Positions 1 to 5,078 of a DNA stretch of 5,717 nt are shown here, one piece after another. The DNA lies in contig CALMTJ010000050.1 in assembly GCA_937872715.1 (NCBI GenBank), forward strand, positions 12,382-18,098. The letters are read 5' to 3'. The DNA comes from an uncultured Methylobacteriaceae bacterium. GTDB taxonomy: Bacteria; Pseudomonadota; Alphaproteobacteria; Rhizobiales; Beijerinckiaceae. The notes under the pieces are model-generated. The model was not told the DNA's origin and made no database searches. It saw only the letters and a program-made list of their open reading frames with translations. The stretch's first letter is position 1. Every line of letters begins with the position of its first letter. The position numbers were made by a program, and so were the translations under genes.

Positions 1-838
1 AGCCGAGGTGGGCGCGCGCCGGGCCGTAGACGAGCGTGGCGGCTAGGCCGGCGAGCGCCGCCGCCGCCATGACGGCGAAGGCCGTCCCGGCTCCGAGGAA
101 GCCGTACACGGCCTGCGCCGCGTAGGCGACGGCGAAGAGGCCGGCCAACCCCGTCCCCAGCAGGATGGACGGGATGTCGGCGATCCGGCGCGCGATCCCG
201 GCTTCCATGGGCGAGGCGAACGTCCCGCGACGGCGGAACGCCTCGGCCGCGAGGCAAAGCACGAGGGAGAGCAGCGCGGCGCCCGCGAGGCGCACCGAAG
301 GTGGGAAGAAGCCTTGCTGGATCGAGTGCCGCACGAGCAGCGCCAGCCCGAACGCCACCGCACCGCCGCCCAGCAGGGCGGCCCAGCGACGGCCGAACCT
401 GAGCTCGAGATCGATGCCGCGGCGAGGTGGGGCAGGTGCCGGGCCCGGCGCCTCCGCCACGAAGGCGGGAGCGGGAGGCGGTGTCTCGGCCGTCGTCTCG
501 GCCGGTGCCGCCGGCTCGGCGGCCGCCGCCGGCGCCTCGAACGCCGCGATCTTGGGGGCAACCGACGGCCCCCCGGCCGCCGTCGCCCCGGGCGAGCGGG
601 TCAACGGCCCTGCGATCTCCCGAGGAGCGGTCTCTCCATCCGCGTCGACCGTCCCTCCAGCCGGTGGCGTTCGAAGCGAAGATGCTCCTTCCACCCGACG
701 GTGCGGCACCGGTTGCAAGCTGCCGCCATCGCTCAGCCGATCCTCGATCAGGCCCAACCGCCGCACGACATCACCGAACCGGCGCAGAAGCACGAACAGG
801 ATGAGGAGGGTGGCGAATTGCAAGACCAGGGACATCAT
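1..838 (-). CDS. DUF2339 family multi-pass membrane protein (N-terminal 279 residues, continues past the left edge)
   Basis: Reading the minus strand from ATG at 838 gives an open frame of 279 codons that runs off the left edge without a stop. Residues 3-19 form a hydrophobic membrane segment, followed by a short basic, coiled-coil-like stretch (20-36) and a low-complexity Ala/Pro-rich linker (about 55-140). After that comes the family core: FGRRWAALLGG (148-158) with a transmembrane helix, LLVRHSIQQGFFPPSVRLA (167-185), another helix (186-201), and hydrophobic segments around 224-247 and 251-272 carrying AVYGFLGAGTAF and YGPARAHLG. This order of motifs is what I know from DUF2339 (Pfam PF10101) inner-membrane proteins, which often exceed 800 residues, so only the N-terminal third or less is visible. 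Biochemical function is unknown; cell-envelope roles are sometimes proposed. A second ATG follows directly (835), and no strong Shine-Dalgarno precedes either. It is divergent from a TetR-type gene and probably controlled by it. Confidence 0.88.
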   Translation of the reverse strand, partial: MMSLVLQFATLLILFVLLRRFGDVVRRLGLIEDRLSDGGSLQPVPHRRVEGASSLRTPPAGGTVDADGETAPREIAGPLTRSPGATAAGGPSVAPKIAAFEAPAAAAEPAAPAETTAETPPPAPAFVAEAPGPAPAPPRRGIDLELRFGRRWAALLGGGAVAFGLALLVRHSIQQGFFPPSVRLAGAALLSLVLCLAAEAFRRRGTFASPMEAGIARRIADIPSILLGTGLAGLFAVAYAAQAVYGFLGAGTAFAVMAAAALAGLAATLVYGPARAHLG

Positions 839-850
839 CGGACCGGACCG

Positions 851-865
851 TTGAACGATGTTCAA
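851..865. promoter_or_regulatory. Perfect palindrome, probable operator of the TetR-type repressor
   Basis: TTGAACGATGTTCAA is a perfect inverted repeat with 6-bp arms (TTGAAC/GTTCAA) around a 3-bp centre. It lies in the gap between the divergent DUF2339 and TetR-type genes, overlapping the proposed -35 box of the rightward promoter and the expected transcription start of the leftward one. TetR-family proteins bind palindromes of about this size as dimers and commonly repress themselves and a divergent neighbour. The symmetry and location are seen directly; binding by this repressor is inferred. Confidence 0.6.
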
Positions 866-878
866 AAAGCCGTATAGC
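851..878 (+). promoter_or_regulatory. Candidate promoter of the TetR-type gene
   Basis: TTGAAC (851-856) could be a -35 box and TATAGC (873-878) a -10 box with a 16-bp spacer. Transcription would then begin near 885, downstream of the ATG at 858, which argues that translation starts later (GTG 927 or TTG 906). The -35 box is one arm of the palindrome, so a bound repressor would block the promoter. Based on consensus matching only. Confidence 0.4.
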
Positions 879-898
879 AGGTGCCGACGAGACGGCAA
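871..898 (-). promoter_or_regulatory. Candidate promoter of the DUF2339 gene
   Basis: On the minus strand TTGCCG (898-893) and TATACG (876-871) make a -35/-10 pair with a 16-bp spacer, each matching the sigma-70 consensus at four of six positions. The TATA at 873-876 is shared with the rightward promoter's -10 box, so the two promoters would be back to back and mutually exclusive. The start of transcription would fall near 864, inside the 851-865 palindrome. Weaker than the rightward candidate. Confidence 0.3.
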
Positions 899-905
899 GT
901 TTAAA

Positions 906-920
906 TTGAACGGCGATCAA
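906..920. promoter_or_regulatory. Degenerate second copy of the palindrome
   Basis: TTGAACGGCGATCAA keeps the left arm TTGAAC and the outer TCAA of the 851-865 palindrome at the same 15-bp length, but the right arm is imperfect. It lies 55 bp downstream, between the candidate promoters and the preferred GTG start. It could be a weaker auxiliary operator. Chance resemblance in this AT-rich patch cannot be excluded. Confidence 0.25.
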
Positions 921-926
921 AGAAAG

Positions 927-1562
927 GTGAAAGGGCGGCCCAGGAAGGCGTTGGCGCAGCTTTCGACCGACCGGCAGACGCTGGTCGACGCCGCGTTCGC
1001 GATCCTGCGCGAGGGTGGTTCGTCGGCCTTGACGGCGCGCAGGGTCGCGGCGCGGGCGGGAACGGCCGTCGGATCGGTCTACACGGCTTTCGAGAGCCTC
1101 GAAGCCCTGCGGCTGCAGGCGAACGCGATCACCATGGCGTTGCTCCGGGACCACCTCGCCCGGGCGCTGGAAGCGTGCCGGCGGGGAACGGTCGAGGAGA
1201 AGCTGCTGTGCCTCGCGGATTCCTATATCGGTTTCGCGGACGTTCATCGTCCGATCTGGGCGGCTTTGTTCGAGCCGCGCAGCCTCCCGGCGCCGTCCGC
1301 GCTCACGGACGACATCTCGGACCTTTTCGTCCTCCTGGAAGGAGTGTTGCTCGAAACGGGGCATGCGAGCGGGCAGGCTGCAGCGGTTCTCGCACGTGCG
1401 CTGTGGTCGAGCGTGCACGGGACGGTCTACCTCGCCGAGATCGGCAGCCTCGGACCGATCGGTCGCGACGACGTGCCGGCCATGATCCACGCGCTGGTCC
1501 GTGTGGTCACTCACGGCCTGGCAAGCGATCCGACGGCTTCACCCTCCGCGTCGGGAGGGTAA
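927..1562 (+). CDS. TetR/AcrR family transcriptional repressor with WHG-type C-terminal domain
   Basis: This is a DNA-binding repressor of 211 residues from the preferred GTG start. An N-terminal helix-turn-helix (residues about 15-62) contains LTARRVAARAGTAVGSVYTAF, the classic TetR pattern. The C-terminal ligand and dimer domain has HRPIWAALFEPR (107-118) and LWSSVHGTVYL (159-169); W160, H164 and G165 fit the WHG-type C-terminal domain (PF13305-like). The frame is open back to ATG 858, but that ATG lies inside the palindrome, upstream of the probable transcript start, and codons 858-926 (TTT, AAA, TTG, CAA, AGA) are unlike the GC-rich codons that follow. From GTG 927 the product begins with a basic KGRPRK stretch about 14 residues before helix 1, as usual for the family; TTG 906 is an alternative. 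Neither start has a strong Shine-Dalgarno. The inducer is unknown. It probably regulates itself and the divergent DUF2339 gene. Confidence 0.88.
   Translation: MKGRPRKALAQLSTDRQTLVDAAFAILREGGSSALTARRVAARAGTAVGSVYTAFESLEALRLQANAITMALLRDHLARALEACRRGTVEEKLLCLADSYIGFADVHRPIWAALFEPRSLPAPSALTDDISDLFVLLEGVLLETGHASGQAAAVLARALWSSVHGTVYLAEIGSLGPIGRDDVPAMIHALVRVVTHGLASDPTASPSASGG
1541..1560 (+). terminator. Hairpin at the 3' end of the TetR-type gene
   Basis: ACCCTCC (1541-1547) and GGAGGGT (1554-1560) form a perfect 7-bp GC-rich stem with loop GCGTCG. A short TTTT follows at 1571-1574, too far for a textbook intrinsic terminator. It shares bases 1558-1560 with the next hairpin, so the two cannot form together in the rightward transcript. 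It could slow or stop rightward transcription. Confidence 0.35.
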
Positions 1563-1591
1563 GCGGCCCGTTTTCGGCACGCCCGCTTACC
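1558..1591. terminator. Inverted repeat between convergent genes, probable bidirectional terminator
   Basis: GGTAAGCGG (1558-1566) and CCGCTTACC (1583-1591) are perfect 9-bp complements around a 16-base loop, which itself can fold as CCG-TTTT-CGG (1568-1577). The TAA stop of the TetR-type gene (1560-1562) lies in the left arm and the TAA stop of the MOSC gene (1587-1589) in the right arm. Because it is symmetric it forms in both transcripts, fitting a shared terminator for convergent genes. No long T tract follows on either side, so efficiency is uncertain. Confidence 0.55.
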
Positions 1592-2375
1592 GGTCGGCTG
1601 ACGGCGGACGGACGGGATCGCCCGGCTTGAGAACGCCGTCGGTGCACACGTCGAGATAGATGCCGAGGTCGGGATGGTCGTAGTTGCGCAACAACTCGGC
1701 CGGCAGCCTGATGTCGCGCTCCGCGGTGTCGGGATTGACCTCGGTCGCGGCGCAGCGCCGGGTGCGCAGGGCGCCGCGGAACCTCACCCCGCCGATGGTC
1801 ACCTCCCGGTCGATCCAGTCCAGCTCGGCCCAGGGCTCGATGCCGTCGCCCAGGAGGTTGCCGCGGAAGCGACGGGGATCGATCCGGCGGCCGATCCGAC
1901 CCTCCACCTCGCGGACGGTGCCGAGATTGATCAGCGAGACCGCCTCCATCATCCGGGGCGACACGACGCTGACATCCGTGAAGCGGTGGCCGTCGGCCTG
2001 CACGAGCCGGACGGGGTCGGACAGGTCGTCGCCCATGAAGCCGCTGATCCCGCCCTCGATCGCGGCGCGCCCCTCCGCCTCGTCCAGCCGGCCGGTCGCG
2101 CCCGGCCCGTCCGCGCTCTCGATCGTCAGCGTCGTCGTGGCGTCGTCGTAGCGGGCGGCGAGCCGCGCCAGGCGCGCGTAGCGCATCAGCACGAGGAACT
2201 TGACCTTCGGCAGCGGACGAGGCTGCGCCGGATCGAAGGATGTTCCGGCCAGCGCGAAGGCGTAGCGCCGATCGTTGACGATCCCGTGCCCCTCCTTCAG
2301 CGCCGCGGAGGGCATGACCTCGCCCGGCAGGCCTTTGACCGCGAAGCGCGAGACGGAGACGAGGTGGCCTGTCAC
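1587..2375 (-). CDS. MOSC domain-containing protein (molybdenum-cofactor sulfurase C-terminal-like)
   Basis: The 262-residue product has the two-part layout of stand-alone MOSC proteins such as YcbX and the mARC family. An N-terminal beta-barrel (about 3-90) carries SRFAVKGLPGEVM and NDRRYAF. The MOSC domain proper (about 115-258) carries RRFRGNLLGDG (168-178), PWAELDWI (181-188) and RTRRCAATEVNPDTAERD, in which Cys208 matches the conserved cysteine thought to bind molybdenum cofactor or carry sulfur. Proteins of this type sulfurate, carry or use molybdenum cofactor; which applies here cannot be told. No signal peptide or iron-sulfur domain is visible, so it is probably cytosolic and needs partners. 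The GTG start at 2375 overlaps the amidase stop (GTGA), the usual sign of translational coupling, and the family N-terminus begins right there. It is last in its operon and converges with the TetR-type gene. It may service a molybdenum enzyme of the same pathway encoded elsewhere. Confidence 0.9.
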   Translation of the reverse strand: MTGHLVSVSRFAVKGLPGEVMPSAALKEGHGIVNDRRYAFALAGTSFDPAQPRPLPKVKFLVLMRYARLARLAARYDDATTTLTIESADGPGATGRLDEAEGRAAIEGGISGFMGDDLSDPVRLVQADGHRFTDVSVVSPRMMEAVSLINLGTVREVEGRIGRRIDPRRFRGNLLGDGIEPWAELDWIDREVTIGGVRFRGALRTRRCAATEVNPDTAERDIRLPAELLRNYDHPDLGIYLDVCTDGVLKPGDPVRPPSADR

Positions 2376-3754
2376 GGGCGCGTTCCTTCAGGGTTTCGGC
2401 CGAGGACGGCCTCCAGGGTGGCGGCGGCCGCGAGCAGATGCCCGTCGCCGCCACGTACCCCGTCGACCTGCACGCCGACGGGCAATCCGTCGGAATCGAG
2501 ACCCGCCGGAAGCGAGATCGACGGGGTTCCGAGGAGCGTGGCCAGCACCGTCGTGCGGATCAGCGTGGCGAAGGTCGGAAGGGTCGCGCCGTCCGAGACG
2601 AAATGGCGGTCGTTCCCGATCCCGGGCGGCTGGACGGCGACGGTCGGGGTCAGAAGCCCGTCGAGCTCGTTCGCCTCGAAGACGGCGCGGTAGCGCGTCT
2701 GCAGGTCACGAAGCCGGTCGCCACGCGCCTCGTAGGCCGGGCGCATGCGCCGCGCGGCCTCCTCGATCCCCTCGAAGGCCTCCCGGACGTCCGGGCTGCC
2801 GAGACGCCCCGCCAGTTCCGCCAAGGTCAGGTCCAGGCGATCGGCCGCGAACCGCGACCAATAATCGGCGATCTCGCAGATGGCGATTGCTTCGCCGATG
2901 TCGTCGTTCGCGGCCGCGAACGCCGGCTCGTCGACCGGCACGATGGCGATCCCGGCGGACCGAAGCGTGTCGACCGCCCGCGCGAACGCGTCGTCGACAG
3001 GCCGGCTCAGGCCCGGGCGGAGGCTGCCGAGCAGCCCGAGCCGGATCGGGTGGGAGGGATGGCCGGACGCCTCCGGCGTCCCGCAGATGGCGGCATCGAC
3101 GAGGGCCGTGTCGGCGACGGTTGCCGCCATGATCCCGATCGCGTCGCGCGTGGACGAGAGCGTCAGCACCCCGCCCGCGGGATAGCGCCCGGTGCTCGGG
3201 CGGAACCCGACGATGCCGCAGAACGAAGCCGGGATGCGCACGGATCCGCCGGTATCGGTGCCGAGCGCGAGGGGAACCGCGCCGAGCGCGACCGCGACGC
3301 CGTTCCCGCCTGACGAGCCTCCGGCGACCCGCGCGGGATCGTATGGGTTCCTGACCGGCCCGAAGAGGGCGTTGTTGCTGGTCACCCCGAAGGCGAGCTC
3401 GTGCAGGTTCGTCTTGGCGATCATCGCGGCCCCGGCGGCCCGGACGCGCGCCACGGCCGGGGCATCGGAATCCGGCACGAGGTCCCGCAATGCCGGGCTG
3501 CCGCCGGTCGTCGGGAAAGGCAGCGCGTCGATATTGTCCTTCACCGCGAACGGGATCGCGGCGAGCGGCCCCGCCCCGCCCCGGGCCGGGGCGCGAACGG
3601 CGTCGGCCGCCACGATCGTGAAGGCGTTGAGGGCGGCCGCGGCCTCGAGGCGCGGCCGAAGCGCGGCCTCCGCCTGCGCCGGGTCGGACGACGAGAGTTC
3701 GGCCCGGACATCGGCGATGCTTCTGGGTCCGAAGGGAGGGGAGGATGCTGTCAT
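2372..3754 (-). CDS. Amidase-signature family amidohydrolase (indoleacetamide/mandelamide hydrolase-like)
   Basis: This 460-residue enzyme hydrolyses an amide to a carboxylic acid and ammonia or an amine. The Ser-cisSer-Lys triad is complete: Lys72 in FAVKDNID, cis-Ser147 in AGGSSGGNG, and nucleophile Ser171 in GTDTGGSVRIPASFCG. The spacings of 75 and 24 residues equal those I know from fatty acid amide hydrolase. The TTGGSPAL (82-89), MIAKTNLHELAFG (111-123) and TPSISLPAG (410-418) segments are also typical, and length is normal for the family. The sequence style resembles IaaH or mandelamide hydrolases more than GatA, but the substrate cannot be read from sequence. No signal peptide is seen, so it is cytosolic. 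The ATG at 3754 has only a short AGGG upstream; its ATGA overlaps the stop of a small frame with a strong Shine-Dalgarno. The stop codon overlaps the start of the MOSC gene. It lies downstream of a ring-cleavage dioxygenase, so an aromatic or ring-opened amide is a reasonable substrate guess. Confidence 0.93.
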   Translation of the reverse strand: MTASSPPFGPRSIADVRAELSSSDPAQAEAALRPRLEAAAALNAFTIVAADAVRAPARGGAGPLAAIPFAVKDNIDALPFPTTGGSPALRDLVPDSDAPAVARVRAAGAAMIAKTNLHELAFGVTSNNALFGPVRNPYDPARVAGGSSGGNGVAVALGAVPLALGTDTGGSVRIPASFCGIVGFRPSTGRYPAGGVLTLSSTRDAIGIMAATVADTALVDAAICGTPEASGHPSHPIRLGLLGSLRPGLSRPVDDAFARAVDTLRSAGIAIVPVDEPAFAAANDDIGEAIAICEIADYWSRFAADRLDLTLAELAGRLGSPDVREAFEGIEEAARRMRPAYEARGDRLRDLQTRYRAVFEANELDGLLTPTVAVQPPGIGNDRHFVSDGATLPTFATLIRTTVLATLLGTPSISLPAGLDSDGLPVGVQVDGVRGGDGHLLAAAATLEAVLGRNPEGTRP

Positions 3755-3837
3755 GGCCCTGATCGGAACGTGATGTGCCGGACGACGCCGTCGCGGGAGC
3801 CGGCGGCGGATGCCGGATGACGGCCGGCGTGGTGCAT
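3751..3837 (-). CDS. Possible 28-residue small ORF or leader peptide upstream of the amidase
   Basis: An ATG at 3837 opens a 28-codon frame preceded by GAGGAGAGG (3850-3842); AGGAG sits 7 bases before the ATG, the best Shine-Dalgarno match I saw in the window. Its TGA overlaps the amidase ATG as ATGA. The predicted peptide starts MHHAGRHPAS, is rich in His and Arg, and matches no family I recognise. It could be a leader whose translation feeds ribosomes to the weakly led amidase start. The same frame continues upstream to ATG 4011, but that 86-residue version is Arg/Pro-rich with mediocre codon use, so only the short form is offered. Coding status is unproven. Confidence 0.3.
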   Translation of the reverse strand: MHHAGRHPASAAGSRDGVVRHITFRSGP

Positions 3838-3889
3838 CGAACCTCTCCTCGGGCGGGGATCGCGGGCGGATGGCCTGCTCTTCCTATCG

Positions 3890-3913
3890 CCGACCGGCAA
3901 GCCGTCCGGTCGG
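3890..3913. repeat. 8-bp perfect inverted repeat (hairpin) upstream of the amidase
   Basis: CCGACCGG (3890-3897) and CCGGTCGG (3906-3913) are perfect complements with an 8-base loop. It lies in the gap between the dioxygenase and amidase genes, about 40 bases upstream of the strong Shine-Dalgarno at 3842-3850. It could be an RNA hairpin in the leader of the amidase transcript or part of a terminator for upstream transcription. No T tract follows. GC-rich DNA produces such stems by chance fairly often. Confidence 0.35.
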
Positions 3914-3937
3914 TGCGCACGAGGCCCGCCGCGACAC

Positions 3938-3954
3938 GTTCCGGGATACGGAAC
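3938..3954. promoter_or_regulatory. GTTCCG-N5-CGGAAC palindrome, candidate operator
   Basis: GTTCCG (3938-3943) and CGGAAC (3949-3954) are perfect inverted arms around GGATA. The site lies about 185 bp upstream of the amidase start in the intergenic region. The 9-mer CACGTTCCG, which includes the left arm (3935-3943), recurs on the opposite strand at 3764-3772, ten bases before the amidase ATG. Symmetry, spacing and the repeated half-site suggest a dimeric regulator site, but no regulator for it is encoded in the window and I do not see a convincing promoter beside it. Confidence 0.4.
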
Positions 3955-3993
3955 AACAGCGCGCAGGCGGGCGCGCCGCCATGGCGAGGAGGG

Positions 3994-4022
3994 ACGGGGT
4001 GATGCGGTCATCCGGGCCCCGT
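3994..4022 (-). terminator. Stem-loop directly after the dioxygenase stop codon
   Basis: ACGGGG (3994-3999) pairs with CCCCGT (4017-4022), and inside it GATG (4001-4004) pairs with CATC (4009-4012) around CGGT, giving a nested, imperfect hairpin starting one base after the dioxygenase TGA. It could attenuate transcription between the dioxygenase and amidase or protect the upstream mRNA 3' end. No T run follows on the minus strand, so a classical intrinsic terminator is doubtful. Confidence 0.35.
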
Positions 4023-4023
4023 A

Positions 4024-5028
4024 TCAGACCTGGCTGGCCAGGAAGGTCTCGAGTGTGATCGGGTCGGCCTTCAGGCGCGGCTCGGACACGATGCGCCCTT
4101 CGAAGGGCGTCGCCTCCGAGAACCATCGCCGTGTCGCGGGCATGCCCCAGAGCTGGGAGCGCCGCGTGTCCGTCAGGTCCCAGCGCTGAGGCACGTCCTC
4201 CGGATCGATCGTCTGGTAATGCGTGTTGAACAGCTCGATGCGGTGACCGTCCGGATCGCGGAAATACACGAAGAGGGCGTTGCCGATCCCGTGCCGGCCG
4301 GGACCGCGCTCCATGTGGGATCCGAGTCCCATGCTGGCCGCGACGTCGCAGGCGTGGATCAGGTCGCGGACCTCAGGAACCGTATAGGCGAAGTGGTGCA
4401 GGCGCGGACCCCGCCCGTTGCTGAAGACGATGTCGTGCGGGTTGCCCTTGCGCTGCAGCCACACGCCCCAGAGCTCGTCCGTACCGTCCCGCGCCGTGTA
4501 CTCCGTCAGGCGGAAGCCGATGGCCGCGTAGAAATCGCACGCGGCCTGGATGTCGGTCGCCGCAACCTGGACGTGATCGAGACGTTGTGGAGATCCGCCG
4601 TGGAACTGGTCGAAGGACTGCATCAGGCGCGGCAGGGCCGGCATCGAGACGCAGAGCTCGACCGGCGACCCGGAGCCGTCGACGAGCCGCAGCGTGCGCC
4701 CCTGATGGGGGCGCTCGCACCATGTCGCGTCGAGGCCGAGCGCCTCCGCGAAGGAGGCGGCCGCGTCGAGGTCCTGTTCCGTCAGGACGCGGAAGCCGAT
4801 CGCCCGGCACACGGGGTCGTCCGCCGATCGCTCCAGGACGAGGCTGTGATGGCCCGCCTCCTCGAGCCCGCGCAGATAGACCGCGCTTCCGTCGCTCGCG
4901 CTCACGACGAGGCCCAGCACGTCGGCGTAGAAGCGGCGGCTCGCCTCGAGGTTGCGCACGGTCAGGACGACGTGGCTGATCCGGGTGACGTTGAAGGGCG
5001 GGTCGAGCACGAGCTTGGGCAAGGTCAT
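4024..5028 (-). CDS. VOC-family extradiol ring-cleavage dioxygenase (homoprotocatechuate 2,3-dioxygenase-like)
   Basis: This 334-residue enzyme should open a catechol-type ring next to its hydroxyls using O2 and a single Fe(II) or Mn(II). It has two VOC (glyoxalase-fold) domains: residues about 15-130 (ISHVVLTVRNLEASRRFYADVLGL) and about 148-270. Metal ligands are His152 (LDHVQ), His212 (RLHHFAY) and Glu265 (HRIELFN). Second-sphere residues match homoprotocatechuate 2,3-dioxygenase (HPCD) as I remember it: His198 (H200), Trp190 (W192), Arg241 (R243), His246 (H248) and Tyr255 (Y257), with 14- and 53-residue spacings kept. RGPGRHGIGN and the C-terminal RRSQLWG lid motif also fit HPCD/MndD. Gln154 occupies the position I recall as Asn157, so the exact substrate may differ. 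ATG 5028 puts the start just before the first domain with a weak GGAA-type ribosome site; the frame stays open further upstream, but that stretch overlaps the RraA-like gene and is a shadow. It lies 50 bp downstream of that gene, probably co-transcribed. Confidence 0.92.
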   Translation of the reverse strand: MTLPKLVLDPPFNVTRISHVVLTVRNLEASRRFYADVLGLVVSASDGSAVYLRGLEEAGHHSLVLERSADDPVCRAIGFRVLTEQDLDAAASFAEALGLDATWCERPHQGRTLRLVDGSGSPVELCVSMPALPRLMQSFDQFHGGSPQRLDHVQVAATDIQAACDFYAAIGFRLTEYTARDGTDELWGVWLQRKGNPHDIVFSNGRGPRLHHFAYTVPEVRDLIHACDVAASMGLGSHMERGPGRHGIGNALFVYFRDPDGHRIELFNTHYQTIDPEDVPQRWDLTDTRRSQLWGMPATRRWFSEATPFEGRIVSEPRLKADPITLETFLASQV

Positions 5029-5078
5029 CGGCGTGTTCCATTCACCGGCGGAGGCCTCATCGGACGGAGGTGGTCCGC

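Noticed and set aside
165..877. Plus-strand open frames of up to 229 codons opposite the DUF2339 gene
   Set aside because: They are Arg/Pro/Ala-rich translations typical of the complement of GC-rich genes. The minus-strand frame has clear transmembrane and family motifs.
1674..2693. 339-codon plus-strand frame across the MOSC and amidase genes
   Set aside because: It crosses the boundary of two well-supported genes on the other strand and shows low-complexity composition with no recognisable domain.
3872..3900. TTGCCG (3900-3895) as a -35 box for an amidase promoter
   Set aside because: No acceptable -10 box follows at 16-18 bp on the minus strand (CAGGCC at 17 bp), and the site lies within a hairpin arm and loop.
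2706..3956. 416-codon minus-strand frame overlapping the amidase
   Set aside because: It is a frame-shifted shadow of the amidase with very high Arg content and no conserved motif.
3751..4011. 86-codon minus-strand frame between dioxygenase and amidase
   Set aside because: It is Arg/Pro-rich with third-position GC visibly lower than in neighbouring genes. Only its last 28 codons, which have a strong ribosome site, were kept as a tentative small ORF.
5025..5060. 11-residue minus-strand frame in the aldolase-dioxygenase gap whose TGA overlaps the dioxygenase ATG
   Set aside because: There is no Shine-Dalgarno before its ATG, and such short frames arise easily by chance.
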